Assembly: GCA_045603305.1 (NCBI GenBank)
Contig: JAZULV010000004.1
Location: 1 to 52,041, forward strand
Direction of reading: 5' to 3'
Source: JAFRXK01 sp045603305
GTDB taxonomy: Bacteria > Bacillota > Clostridia > Lachnospirales > Lachnospiraceae
DNA length: 52,041 bases
Below, piece by piece: positions 34,268-44,258 of this stretch (position 1 is its first letter; the number at the start of each line of letters is the position of its first letter). The notes under the pieces were generated by a model, which did not search any database, was not told the DNA's origin, and worked only from the letters and a program-made list of their open reading frames with translations. The position numbers were made by a program, and so were the translations under genes.

Positions 34268-37200
34268 TATTTCTTCACCATCCAAACAAAGCACGCTGAT
34301 TCAAGTCTAACAGTCGGTTTGGTAAGACTTTCTAATACAACGTCATATATTTCTTTCATCCTATCGTAATCTTCAAGTTCCTGATTATAGTATTCAGAAG
34401 TAGCAACCATTGATGTAAGAATTCTGTCCATCTCTGCTTTAGCCTCTGCCGTATGAGATCTTTCTCTAAGAACCTTTAATGCTTTATCCTTACTAACTTT
34501 TCTTGACTTCTTAACTAAATCTACCCATCTTTCCTGTGGATAAACACTTCTAAAATAGTCAATATTAGTGGCTCTATATTGAGAGAAGATATGTAAAAAT
34601 CCTTCATTCTTACTACGTCTTCCAAGATGATCAATATCATCCTTGCTACTCTCAAAATCACGCTGTAGCATCAGATTAAATTCTCTTATAACCTTATCAT
34701 CCGGTATTTCACCCTCAGCACGAATTCTCACAGGTACCTGTACCTGCTCTACCGCTAGATAGTTTCTAAATACACTCAAATAGGAAAGCGGAACTCCTTT
34801 TTCAATCAGCAGCCTTTCATTTGGATACAGTGACCATGTATAAACAAAACCAGTCCAATTTATACTTGACTTCATCGCAAAGGCTGCTGCCTGACCTCTA
34901 CAAGACCTCATTGCATTATCAACAATACAATCGAATATATCATCTCCAGGTGCAAAGAAGTGAATATAGTCGTTTTCAATTGCCTTCTTTCTACTAAAGG
35001 TACCATCAATCGACCGGCTATGATGCATTGTGTTTTTATCCTGCTTGTCCTGTCTTAATTCATGTATCTTACTAATAAACTGATTTTGTTTCTGTGCAAA
35101 ATATGAATCCCAATCCGGAGGAATTAGCAATGAATTTTCTGCAGATCTTGTTGAGAAGGAATTATCACTAAAACTAATAACCTCGTCCTTTTCCTCAACA
35201 TCTCTAAACCCTGCAAGCATTGCCCATTGAAGCATCGCATCCGCAAACATTTTATTTTCATTACGATTATAGTATTTAACCAAACTAATCAATTCCTGAT
35301 TCATCGGTCTATAGATATACGCCGCAGTATCAAAATGCTGTTCTTCACGCACTTCTTCTTTTAGCTTTGCTGATCTTTCAATTACATTCTGTATTTCATT
35401 TGTTAATCCAAATCTGAAATCTTTAATAATAGCTGATACTATCGCATTATTAATATCATTCATAATAATCTCTAATCCACTCAGAGAATGATTAAATATT
35501 TTCAATCCGTTGTTCCAGAACTTAAACAGCTCTTCTTCCAATGTTTCTTCTGCATAAGGAACCACAGATACGATAGGTCGTCCACTTTCTCTTCCCATAC
35601 GATCCAGTCGACCTATTCTCTGTTCTATTGCATTTGCATCCCACGGCAGGTCAATATGAACCACATAGTCCGCGCATTGGAAGTTTCTACCTTCTCCACC
35701 TGATTCATCACAAAGCATGATTGTACAATTCTTATCATTTTGAAATTTGCAAACATTAACCTCTAACTCATCAGCAGACATGCCTCTTCTAAAACAACTG
35801 AATCCGTCCTCTGTATAAAAGTCAGCAAGCATTTCTTCATATACTTCAAAAGTCTCTTTATAATTTGTAAATAACACAACTTTTGAATCAGTTGCATATT
35901 CATCAAGATAGTACATCGTCTGCACTATTCTAGAAGTATGTTCTTCTGGCTCATCCAGAACACCTACAATATTCTCGGCAATGTCCTGTTCATACATTTT
36001 CCATCTATGTAGATTTTCCTTCAGGCTATCCGGTATAACCACTCCATCTGCTTCCAAGAACTTAACCTGCTGTTCAAAAGCCCATGGTGAACTAAAGAAC
36101 GTACCAAAAAGAGGCTTGAATATCTTTTCAAATTTCTCTTCCGTTATTTCCTTTTCAGTAATCCATGTCACTAAATCCTGATATGCACCGTATTCATAAA
36201 AGTTTTTATCCGGATCTAAAGCATACGGAAGCGAAGTTAGCTGACGCTCCGGCAAATCTTCAAGTGTTTCTCTTCTATTTCTGATAATATTCTTTTCAAT
36301 CTGATAATTTTCACACAAGTACGAAATAGCAACTTTGAAATGATGAAGGCCCAAATCATCGTCATCAAAATCAGCCTTTTCATACATTTCTTTAAGCATT
36401 TCATCTCCTACGTTTTTATAAAGCTTTTTAAAACCGCTCAGAATATCCTCGTAGAAATCCTCGCTATCTTCATTATCATGCGGATTTTCTTCTGCCTCTA
36501 AAGAGTCTCTAAAAATCTCATCTAAATCCTCAATATTAGACAACACCATTGCTGCCACTTTAGTAATATTTCCTTGTTTTTCAACCAATTCATCAAATTG
36601 CTCTTTAGTACAAGAATCATACTTTTCAGGAAGAATCAAACGAAGTAAATCCAGATAATCTGTTCTCTTCTGCTGAACTGGCGTAGCACTAAGCAAAAGC
36701 AGATTTGTAGTGTTGCAACTCAGTCTATGGAACGCATCATAATATGCCTTATATCTTAACAATCTGTGTGCTTCATCAATTATTGTAAAATCCCATTGTT
36801 CTTTACATTCTCGATCAGCTGCTGTCTCTAGCTCTGCAAATGTAATAAAGTTATTATTCTCATTTTTTCCTTCATACAAGTCGAACTTTAAGAACAGCTC
36901 CGTTTTCCATTGTCCTAACAATGCCCCTGGAACAACAATCAATGCATTAACATCACTATGTCTTGAGAAATACACCTTCAAAACAGATGCTGCTTCGATA
37001 GTTTTACCCATACCAACCTCGTCAGCTAGCATATATCTGCAAACGTCATCCTGAAGACATCTCATAATAGACTTAAGCTGATGCGGCATTAGAAAAATCT
37101 TGCAACCCGCTAATTCTTTAAATCCCATAATAGAATTATCCAGAACATTCATTGTCTTTGTAACAATACTTCTACCAAACAGCCAGCAAGGATTTTGGAA

Positions 37201-37605
37201 TTCATAACCCTGCAACTGAGAAGCCGGATCCACTTTGCCTACCATGAATGGTGCTATAATTCGATTTTCCGGAACACAAATTAATGTTTTGTCATACTCG
37301 TTCTCAATATAATAATCATAGAATTCATCTTCCTTTTTTACACAGGCTACAACCTTATACTTCTCCTTCTCGTAGAGAACAATCGAGCCCACAAAGAACT
37401 GACATCTTTGAACCATTGATGTTGGAAGAGGCGCAGTTTTTGGGAAGTTGTCATAATACACTCGATAATTAAATGGGTCGTTAAAAACAACCTCGACAGT
37501 ATCTGCGTAACTATCTATTTTAGTAATCTGCCCCATCAAAAAATCACGCGGATTAATCATGTCATAATCAATCGGACAGCGTACATACATCTTCTCTAAT
37601 AACAT
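34267..37605 (-). CDS. SNF2-family DNA translocase, DpdE-like
   Basis: The 1112-aa protein has an N-terminal beta-rich region (about 1-165), Walker A ADEVGMGKT (about 194-202), DEAH (277-280) in TIIDEAHRLL, motif III LLSATPVQQKR and the C-terminal helicase half with LFTNYKETFE and motif VI QRIGRLDRMGR. A long acidic helical insertion lies in the middle (NPHDNEDSEDFYEDI). This is the SNF2/RapA-like class found as DpdE in Dpd clusters and as a helicase in phosphorothioate Pbe systems. AAAGGATGAG lies before the ATG. The downstream gene overlaps its stop. It begins the four-gene helicase/ATPase block. Confidence 0.9.
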   Translation of the reverse strand: MLLEKMYVRCPIDYDMINPRDFLMGQITKIDSYADTVEVVFNDPFNYRVYYDNFPKTAPLPTSMVQRCQFFVGSIVLYEKEKYKVVACVKKEDEFYDYYIENEYDKTLICVPENRIIAPFMVGKVDPASQLQGYEFQNPCWLFGRSIVTKTMNVLDNSIMGFKELAGCKIFLMPHQLKSIMRCLQDDVCRYMLADEVGMGKTIEAASVLKVYFSRHSDVNALIVVPGALLGQWKTELFLKFDLYEGKNENNNFITFAELETAADRECKEQWDFTIIDEAHRLLRYKAYYDAFHRLSCNTTNLLLLSATPVQQKRTDYLDLLRLILPEKYDSCTKEQFDELVEKQGNITKVAAMVLSNIEDLDEIFRDSLEAEENPHDNEDSEDFYEDILSGFKKLYKNVGDEMLKEMYEKADFDDDDLGLHHFKVAISYLCENYQIEKNIIRNRRETLEDLPERQLTSLPYALDPDKNFYEYGAYQDLVTWITEKEITEEKFEKIFKPLFGTFFSSPWAFEQQVKFLEADGVVIPDSLKENLHRWKMYEQDIAENIVGVLDEPEEHTSRIVQTMYYLDEYATDSKVVLFTNYKETFEVYEEMLADFYTEDGFSCFRRGMSADELEVNVCKFQNDKNCTIMLCDESGGEGRNFQCADYVVHIDLPWDANAIEQRIGRLDRMGRESGRPIVSVVPYAEETLEEELFKFWNNGLKIFNHSLSGLEIIMNDINNAIVSAIIKDFRFGLTNEIQNVIERSAKLKEEVREEQHFDTAAYIYRPMNQELISLVKYYNRNENKMFADAMLQWAMLAGFRDVEEKDEVISFSDNSFSTRSAENSLLIPPDWDSYFAQKQNQFISKIHELRQDKQDKNTMHHSRSIDGTFSRKKAIENDYIHFFAPGDDIFDCIVDNAMRSCRGQAAAFAMKSSINWTGFVYTWSLYPNERLLIEKGVPLSYLSVFRNYLAVEQVQVPVRIRAEGEIPDDKVIREFNLMLQRDFESSKDDIDHLGRRSKNEGFLHIFSQYRATNIDYFRSVYPQERWVDLVKKSRKVSKDKALKVLRERSHTAEAKAEMDRILTSMVATSEYYNQELEDYDRMKEIYDVVLESLTKPTVRLESACFVWMVKK

Positions 37606-37623
37606 AATCTCATCCTTTCATCG

Positions 37624-40287
37624 TTAGTTTCTTCCATATTTGTATGGTTCCAAACAAATCTCTCTTACACCACAGTACTGACACCACTCATCACAAGATT
37701 TTGCACAGCCAGTTGCATTTACTCTGTTACTGCTTAATCTCGCATCGATTTCACCCTGCGGAACATCCTTAAAATACCCAAAGAAGCTTCCATCACCATT
37801 TCCAAGTTGAAGGTAAATGAACTCCTCACGTTTTTTCATATATATGTCATCCGTAGGACTTATCATTGGAAATGTAGTACCATTTTTAAGCACACTCTTT
37901 TGCAAATAGTTTTTTGCATTCGTAATAATATCCATACGCTCTGTGTGCATATCCTTAACAAACTCAAACTTTCGTTCAAGTTTTTTATACTCATCATTTA
38001 AAGTATCAAGCAACACATCCTCGGTAGCAATCTGTCCCTGCAACACAACTCTCGCCACATTCTCCAACAAAATCTCCAAGTATTTTAACAACAGAAAATG
38101 ATCCCTAAAAACTGCCCTCTTCTCAATTGTAGATTCCAACAAAAATCTGTATTTACATATCTTGTATCGGTAGAAATCATATTGTCCATAATTATTCTCT
38201 GTATTAAGTTCAAGGTGCAAATTTCTTACTGCTTTCGGTAAAGTTCCAGTAGGTTTATCTTTTGGATAAACTTTCTGAGCCTCCAATATCTTCAACAAAT
38301 AGAACATCTCATTCTCTTTATCATCAACATTTTTTACATAGCTTAACTTAAACTTTACCCTGTTAAACTGGAGCCCATATATCAACGCATATCTCTTAAA
38401 ATTCTTATACTCTCTTCTAGATTTAACATAAACCTGGTACTTCCAATCAATTGGATCTTGCGCAACTTCAAAGAAAGTCACGTCCAAAGGCCATGGAAAT
38501 CTATCTCTTCGAGTTACGTTCATATCGTTATCTGAAAGGCAGGCAAAATGATATATTATATCCTTATTCTGTTTTCTACTCTTTAAGATATCGCCATCAA
38601 TCTGCTCAAAATCTCTTACTATCCAATTTGCACTTATCCCCTTTTTAGTCTCCTGTTTCAGATAATAAGCCATTGTCTCTTTCAGCACATCAAAAGAACC
38701 TGTAGCGTCAATCTTATCAACCTCTTCCAAGCGAATGAGCACACGCTTTACTACATCTCTAAATTCATCTTCAATATCTTCCGCTTCAAGTATTCTTGTT
38801 TCAAGGAACTCTTTTATTCTCTTATAGAATTTTTTAAAGTTATTCTCTGTATCCTCAAAATCTGCATAAAATAGCTTTGTAATCTGATCCAGCTGCTCCA
38901 ATGCCGCAACTAATGTATCTATTTCCTCTGAAGTAACGTCAAAGTATACCAATCTACTACCTATGCGTTTTTCAGTTACATCTTTCTCAGCTTTTTTAAT
39001 TCGCTTCTTAAGCTTTCCTAATAGGTCAGTTATCTGATCAATGGTTTCCGCACGTACAAAAAATTCTTTTGTTCTGTTGAAAATAGAATAAAGCTTTCCA
39101 GGAGTTTCTTCTTTTATAAATCCTGAATTCAGACATTCTACAATATCATTCATATTTTCAATCTGAATTCCACCTTCCTCTGGATTCCACATATTCGTAA
39201 TGGAAAGAAAAAAATGTCCAATAGGATATGTCAGGAAATGACGTTCACCAAATTGTCCTGGGTAATAAATCTTGAGGATATTGTTTACGCTGTTATTAGC
39301 CGCATAGAATTGCTCTTGCATATAATAAAGCGTTGATCGCCTTACGTCTTTATCTCTTTCTTGGCGTTTCAATGCGTCCTCAAATACACTAGCAACATAG
39401 CTGGCAAACTCCGTATTATTATCAAACTCCATTACTTCAAAAGGACAATCTTCTTCATTTTCTTCCGGATGTCCCTCTATTAAATTTGCCATTCTATCTG
39501 CTAGCAAATTTCCTTCATAGCTATTCGTCAGCAATGGATTAGGCTTAAACTCATTCGTAAACTGACTTTTGATAGGCATGTCAAATGATGAATATACATC
39601 TATCCATGTCTGATATACATTCTTGTACTGCTGCTGATAATTGAACAAAAGAATTACTCTTTTATACTTTGCCACCAATTCAATAGTTTGAAGAATCATT
39701 GGCGAAAACTGATGTACTCCATGAATCACAATGGTATCTAAATCAACAGCACTTATGTCTGCGTCTTCACGTTCTAACTTCATGCCTTCTCGAATCGCAT
39801 TCTCGATTTCAGCTTCTGAAAAATGTCTTTTCAACGTAAAATCCTGAACCAAATCTGATTTTCTTATTATTCTATAAAGCTCTACAAGGTGGCGTTGTTC
39901 CTCTGTCAACAAATCAGTTCGCATTTCATCAAGGCTCATATCTAGTTCAAACAAAATGCGCAAACTATTACTGAGTTGCTTTCTATTGAATCTTAGCGAC
40001 TGCCTAATCTTTTCTGAATTATCCGTAATGTTCAATCTGGAGATAGCCTCATCTATCACGGTGTATTGCTTTATTTTGCATTCACTGCTTTCCCAATATG
40101 CAAAGAGTCCTTTTACCAAGTTCTCAACAGTAGATACTTTACCTGCTGTCATATCTTCGTACGTTCCCATCATTCCGTTTGCCATAGTTTGTGACACACA
40201 GAAATGAGGGCTATTTTTAATGGAATCCCAGTATAATTCTTTATTTATTTCATATGGATTGCTGTATGTATAAATAGAAAACGGCAT
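37624..40287 (-). CDS. AddB-like protein with C-terminal iron-sulfur cysteines
   Basis: The 887-aa protein recalls AddB/RecB-type proteins. The N-terminal half has an inactive helicase-like pattern without Walker A (LDTIVIHGVHQFSPMILQTI and KRVILLFNYQQQY), and the C-terminus has the nuclease-domain closing motif YKNFKRYALIYGLQF plus cysteines C861, C865, C869, C872 and C878 in CAKSCDEWCQYC..C, typical of the 4Fe-4S staple of AddB-like nucleases. The expected PD-(D/E)xK catalytic residues are not evident, so it may be structural. It lies three bases after a UvrD-like helicase, mirroring the AddA-AddB partnership. GGAGGTG precedes the ATG. Confidence 0.75.
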   Translation of the reverse strand: MPFSIYTYSNPYEINKELYWDSIKNSPHFCVSQTMANGMMGTYEDMTAGKVSTVENLVKGLFAYWESSECKIKQYTVIDEAISRLNITDNSEKIRQSLRFNRKQLSNSLRILFELDMSLDEMRTDLLTEEQRHLVELYRIIRKSDLVQDFTLKRHFSEAEIENAIREGMKLEREDADISAVDLDTIVIHGVHQFSPMILQTIELVAKYKRVILLFNYQQQYKNVYQTWIDVYSSFDMPIKSQFTNEFKPNPLLTNSYEGNLLADRMANLIEGHPEENEEDCPFEVMEFDNNTEFASYVASVFEDALKRQERDKDVRRSTLYYMQEQFYAANNSVNNILKIYYPGQFGERHFLTYPIGHFFLSITNMWNPEEGGIQIENMNDIVECLNSGFIKEETPGKLYSIFNRTKEFFVRAETIDQITDLLGKLKKRIKKAEKDVTEKRIGSRLVYFDVTSEEIDTLVAALEQLDQITKLFYADFEDTENNFKKFYKRIKEFLETRILEAEDIEDEFRDVVKRVLIRLEEVDKIDATGSFDVLKETMAYYLKQETKKGISANWIVRDFEQIDGDILKSRKQNKDIIYHFACLSDNDMNVTRRDRFPWPLDVTFFEVAQDPIDWKYQVYVKSRREYKNFKRYALIYGLQFNRVKFKLSYVKNVDDKENEMFYLLKILEAQKVYPKDKPTGTLPKAVRNLHLELNTENNYGQYDFYRYKICKYRFLLESTIEKRAVFRDHFLLLKYLEILLENVARVVLQGQIATEDVLLDTLNDEYKKLERKFEFVKDMHTERMDIITNAKNYLQKSVLKNGTTFPMISPTDDIYMKKREEFIYLQLGNGDGSFFGYFKDVPQGEIDARLSSNRVNATGCAKSCDEWCQYCGVREICLEPYKYGRN

Positions 40288-40290
40288 CCC

Positions 40291-43200
40291 TTACACCTCC
40301 AGAAACTTACTCCAGCTCATATTGGATTTCTTGTCTGTATCCTTCATCCAGATACAATTTCTTATTGCTCTCGTCAATGCGACATAAAGTATTCTTGCCT
40401 CTTCACATATTCTCTGTCCGATTTCTTCCTGAGAATCATAATTTGAATTACAATCTTTTTTATTCTCATCAATCTTAATTGAGTACGCTAACTTCGAATT
40501 ACTATAATTGACATCTGTGTTTGCTTTTTTTAAATTATCAATAGCTTGACCAGTGAAAGGTAATATTACTGTCCCATATTCCAATCCCTTAGCCTTATGC
40601 ACGGTCGTGCAAAGAAATTTGATTCCTGTTTGATCTTCTGCAACAGCTCTTGCCAATTCTTGCTGCTTAGTTAAAATATTAATTTGAATGGAATTAGCAA
40701 TGACTGTTAATGTTAAATAATCAACACTATATGATTTAATTATTTTTTCAATCAAAAGCTCATAATTAGATTTATAGAATCTTTGCTTATCAACATCCTC
40801 GCTATACTTATTCCATGGTTTAAGCGTTTCAAATATCGCCTTCAGAACAACAAGAACTGGATTAGCCTGGACATACGCAACCAACTCATTCCAAGTCTTA
40901 TCCATCCTCGCCATAAAATACGTATCTAAAGCTTCAACCAATTTTTTTGTTTGAGAACTCTTGTCTTCATTCTGAAGTCCTTGATACAAGAGTGGCATAT
41001 CTACATAATTGGATTCCATAAAGTTAACAAGATACACCGGATTATCGGGATTCGTTAACGCCATCAAAAGCTTACAAAAATCAATGGTCGAATCTAACTG
41101 ATACAGGTCACCGCCGACCTTTGTTTCAATTTCAACCTCTTCATCCAACTCCTTGCATCCCTTTATAATTGTTTCAATCTGCCAATTTTCTCTTACAAGA
41201 ATGGCAATTGTCTTTTCCTCTTTGCTAAGCTTTCTCCTTTTCTCTAATTCAATAATTTTAGCTTTTTCTCTCTTGAGTAAACCAAGTAAAACTTCTAACT
41301 GTTCATCATTCTTTCCATGAAATGGAATACATTCAAACAATTCTTCCTCATTAGCACCGCCATTTAAATTACTCACTAAATGATCTGAATCATAAGTATA
41401 TGGAAGCCAAGCACTTGCTCCCATTCCTTGAAAGATTTCATCCATTATTTCAAGTAGTCTGGAATCTGTTCGATAATTCGTATTAATGGTATGCTCTTCC
41501 CATTTATCGGGAGTTGCATTAAGTCTCTTAAATGCACTTATTGTTGCCCCTCTGAAACGATAAATACTTTGCTTCAAGTCGCCAACAACAAACAAATTAC
41601 AGTTCTTACCAATAAGCTGCTGAATCTTCAAAAATGAATCTATTTGCGCATCATCAGTATCCTGAAATTCGTCAATAAAAATATATTTGTAATCTAAATG
41701 TGTTTTCTCCTTGTCTTTCTGGTTAACAACATCATTCAGAATTATCATCGTTTCTCGTAAATCTATCTTATTGCTTTCTTGAATCTTTGTTTCATACTCA
41801 AGTTCCGCAGCAATAATGACCTCCATTATTATTTCATTGAAGAAAGAAAGTAATCCTGGAGCCTGCCCCAACTCGTCTTCCCTAATCTTTTTTATATCAA
41901 TGCTCTTGTTGTAGAGCTGGTTTGAAAATTCTACTAGCATTCTTCTAAACTGATACAAAGGAAGTTTTATTTCATTTATAAAATTAGGATTTTCGGCTTC
42001 CTTCTTTGCAATAAAATCATTGAGATATCTCTCATATATCTGCTCTTTTACGTAGTCTCCAGACGTGATTGCAAAATTATCTCCTAAGCCCATTTGCATG
42101 GATGCTTCCTTAATAATTTCACGAGCAAACTTATGGATAGTTGAAATACGCATGAAGTCGATATCTTCTATATATTTCAAAAATTTCGGATTCGATGTTA
42201 GTACAAAATAATTAATAAACATCTGCTTAAGTCTATTCTTCATGTTGTCAGCTGCATCGTTTGTAAAAGTAACCATCGCAACATCATCAATCAGATTAAC
42301 TGTAGGATTCTCATATTTATTGCAGAGAAAAGCAATTCTTGAAACCATGGAATATGTTTTTCCGGTGCCTGCTCCTGCTCTAACCAAGATGTTTTTTTCC
42401 GGAGAGGCATGTTCAATAAAATACTGCTGAATATTGAAAGGGCTTTTTTCTGCCAATCTCTCCAACAACTGTCTTTCTTCTGGTGTACATTCTCCTTCAT
42501 ATATTGTTGCGGATTCATCAAGTATATCTGCCAAATCTTCTACAACATACAATTCAAAATTAAATATTCTAAATACATTATTCTTTACTGAAAACTCATT
42601 GTCTGCATCTTTTTTTAATTTAAGATTATTCTTCTCTGCTAATATTCCCTTCTCGTTGAGCTCTCCCTCTAAAACATAAAGAATAGAGTCAGCCATATCT
42701 TCAGATGATACGAAAACAACCGTCTTTGTTCCTTTCAAATATCCATCTACAATATCGTGAATTTGCCTCTTCACAAACTTCTTAGTATTAGCTACAACCA
42801 CAGAATAAGGAACCTGATTGCCAAGTTCAAATGGCTTTTTCATCTGAAAATGTGGTTCAAAATGCTGCCTGATTTTTCCCATCAAATCATCATCCATTTC
42901 CGCGTGAGGAATGGATTTACACTGATTATATGCGTTAAGCAACTTGTCACCTAAACGCATAGAATCTGACAAATCTTCCTTGAAAATCGTTAATGTTTCT
43001 TCAGATACAATGTCTAACCTTTTTTCGTAGTATTCCTTCTTTGAAATAAATGGATAACATACTAAATCAAATATTAATGGACTTACATTGTATTTATCAC
43101 TTATCAAGTTTAATAATCCAAATCTGTAGGCTCTAGCTTGCTTCTTAGGCGATTTTTCAGGTTTTTCATATCCCTGAACAATAATCTCATCAACACCGGC

Positions 43201-43407
43201 TACATCAAAAATACTCTCTGCAAGCCAACCCTTCACCTCGATAATGATCATTCCAACATTCTTCATAAGAATGCAGAAATCAAACTCTCTTCCATTTACT
43301 TCACGGCCATTGTATACAATAGCCTCTCCCGGAAGATTATCAGAAAGACTCTCCCATACTTTTCCTTCGCCTTTATATTCAGGTTTTTTATCAATCATTA
43401 TAGCCAT
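40291..43407 (-). CDS. UvrD/AddA-like helicase with N-terminal nuclease-like (NERD-type) domain
   Basis: The ATG at 43405-43407 follows GGGGG at eight bases; an upstream TTG is less likely. The 1038-aa protein begins with a restriction-like fold: D43 in GREFDFCILM and E57-x-K59 in IIIEVKGW, the pattern of NERD domains. It continues as a superfamily 1 helicase: Walker A RAGAGTGKT (343-351), motif II FIDEFQDTDDAQ, motif III GDLKQSIYRFRG, motif V VHKAKGLEYG and motif VI LYVALTRAI. It would unwind DNA from ends with 3'-5' polarity. Its neighbour is AddB-like, so the pair probably forms an AddAB-type end-processing machine that is dedicated to this defence system. Confidence 0.9.
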   Translation of the reverse strand: MAIMIDKKPEYKGEGKVWESLSDNLPGEAIVYNGREVNGREFDFCILMKNVGMIIIEVKGWLAESIFDVAGVDEIIVQGYEKPEKSPKKQARAYRFGLLNLISDKYNVSPLIFDLVCYPFISKKEYYEKRLDIVSEETLTIFKEDLSDSMRLGDKLLNAYNQCKSIPHAEMDDDLMGKIRQHFEPHFQMKKPFELGNQVPYSVVVANTKKFVKRQIHDIVDGYLKGTKTVVFVSSEDMADSILYVLEGELNEKGILAEKNNLKLKKDADNEFSVKNNVFRIFNFELYVVEDLADILDESATIYEGECTPEERQLLERLAEKSPFNIQQYFIEHASPEKNILVRAGAGTGKTYSMVSRIAFLCNKYENPTVNLIDDVAMVTFTNDAADNMKNRLKQMFINYFVLTSNPKFLKYIEDIDFMRISTIHKFAREIIKEASMQMGLGDNFAITSGDYVKEQIYERYLNDFIAKKEAENPNFINEIKLPLYQFRRMLVEFSNQLYNKSIDIKKIREDELGQAPGLLSFFNEIIMEVIIAAELEYETKIQESNKIDLRETMIILNDVVNQKDKEKTHLDYKYIFIDEFQDTDDAQIDSFLKIQQLIGKNCNLFVVGDLKQSIYRFRGATISAFKRLNATPDKWEEHTINTNYRTDSRLLEIMDEIFQGMGASAWLPYTYDSDHLVSNLNGGANEEELFECIPFHGKNDEQLEVLLGLLKREKAKIIELEKRRKLSKEEKTIAILVRENWQIETIIKGCKELDEEVEIETKVGGDLYQLDSTIDFCKLLMALTNPDNPVYLVNFMESNYVDMPLLYQGLQNEDKSSQTKKLVEALDTYFMARMDKTWNELVAYVQANPVLVVLKAIFETLKPWNKYSEDVDKQRFYKSNYELLIEKIIKSYSVDYLTLTVIANSIQINILTKQQELARAVAEDQTGIKFLCTTVHKAKGLEYGTVILPFTGQAIDNLKKANTDVNYSNSKLAYSIKIDENKKDCNSNYDSQEEIGQRICEEARILYVALTRAIRNCIWMKDTDKKSNMSWSKFLEV

Positions 43408-43428
43408 GACGTTTACCCCCAATGTACA

Positions 43429-44247
43429 TTACTCAAAGAAGTCCTCATTAATCTTATACACTGTATAGGTCTGAACCTTTTCAAGTCCAATACCATACTT
43501 AATCATCAATTCTGCGAGCAAATCCCCATCTATAAGTTTCAAACTTTTCTGCTGCTGTTTTTCAGCATAATTTCTTGCTTCTTTTGTAAATGAAGACGTT
43601 GTAATAAACACACCTTTTTGAACATCCTGCATAGCACCAACAAAAGCCTGTAACAACGGTCTTCCAACTGTATTACTACTATCATTTCTTTTTGCCTGAA
43701 TATATATCTTACTTAATCCAAGCTTGTCCTCATATATTACGCCGTCAATACCACCATCATGAGATTTACCTAATACACGACCCGACAATTCATCCGAGCC
43801 ATATCCCATTTCAAGTAACAAATTAACCACTAACCGTTCAAAGAAACTTGGGTGACATTCCATAATATGATCCAAAATTTGTCGTTTCATGTTACTCTTA
43901 TAGAAATGATACGTACGATCTATCTTTTCTTCTGGTAACAAGTCGTCCTCTGACACCAGTTTTTCTTTCTCCTCTTCCTTTTCAGTCGAGTTCTCTTGTC
44001 CTTCCTTTACTAATGCATAAAGATTCCTTGTTCCCTTCTGTCCTACAATATGAAAATATTTAACCGGCGATGCACCAGGGAAGTCCAACCCCTCACAATG
44101 ACAACGTAGTTTCGCATTGACTGCCGCCTCTGGATCCTTAGCCCCAAACTGGTATAAGTTCCTCTCTTTAATTTTTAAATACGCTTCTTTATATGTTAAA
44201 CTCTCATTTTCTTTTAGAACTTCAACCAATGCATCTACAATTCTCAT
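43429..44247 (-). CDS. Mrr-type restriction endonuclease with N-terminal HARE-HTH domain
   Basis: The 272-aa protein has a winged-helix HARE-HTH-like domain (about 1-80: ALVEVLKENESLTYKEAYLK, then NLYALV), a charged linker, and a C-terminal Mrr catalytic domain. The Mrr domain shows E137 in FFERLV, HDGGIDG with D168, and IQAKR with Q184-x-K186: a complete PD-(D/E)xK-like site of the (D)-(Q)xK type. Mrr enzymes cut modified DNA; here a role with phosphorothioate DNA is inferred from its place 11 bases after dndA. AAGGTGAACG precedes the ATG. Confidence 0.92.
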   Translation of the reverse strand: MRIVDALVEVLKENESLTYKEAYLKIKERNLYQFGAKDPEAAVNAKLRCHCEGLDFPGASPVKYFHIVGQKGTRNLYALVKEGQENSTEKEEEKEKLVSEDDLLPEEKIDRTYHFYKSNMKRQILDHIMECHPSFFERLVVNLLLEMGYGSDELSGRVLGKSHDGGIDGVIYEDKLGLSKIYIQAKRNDSSNTVGRPLLQAFVGAMQDVQKGVFITTSSFTKEARNYAEKQQQKSLKLIDGDLLAELMIKYGIGLEKVQTYTVYKINEDFFE

Positions 44248-44258
44248 ACGTTCACCTT

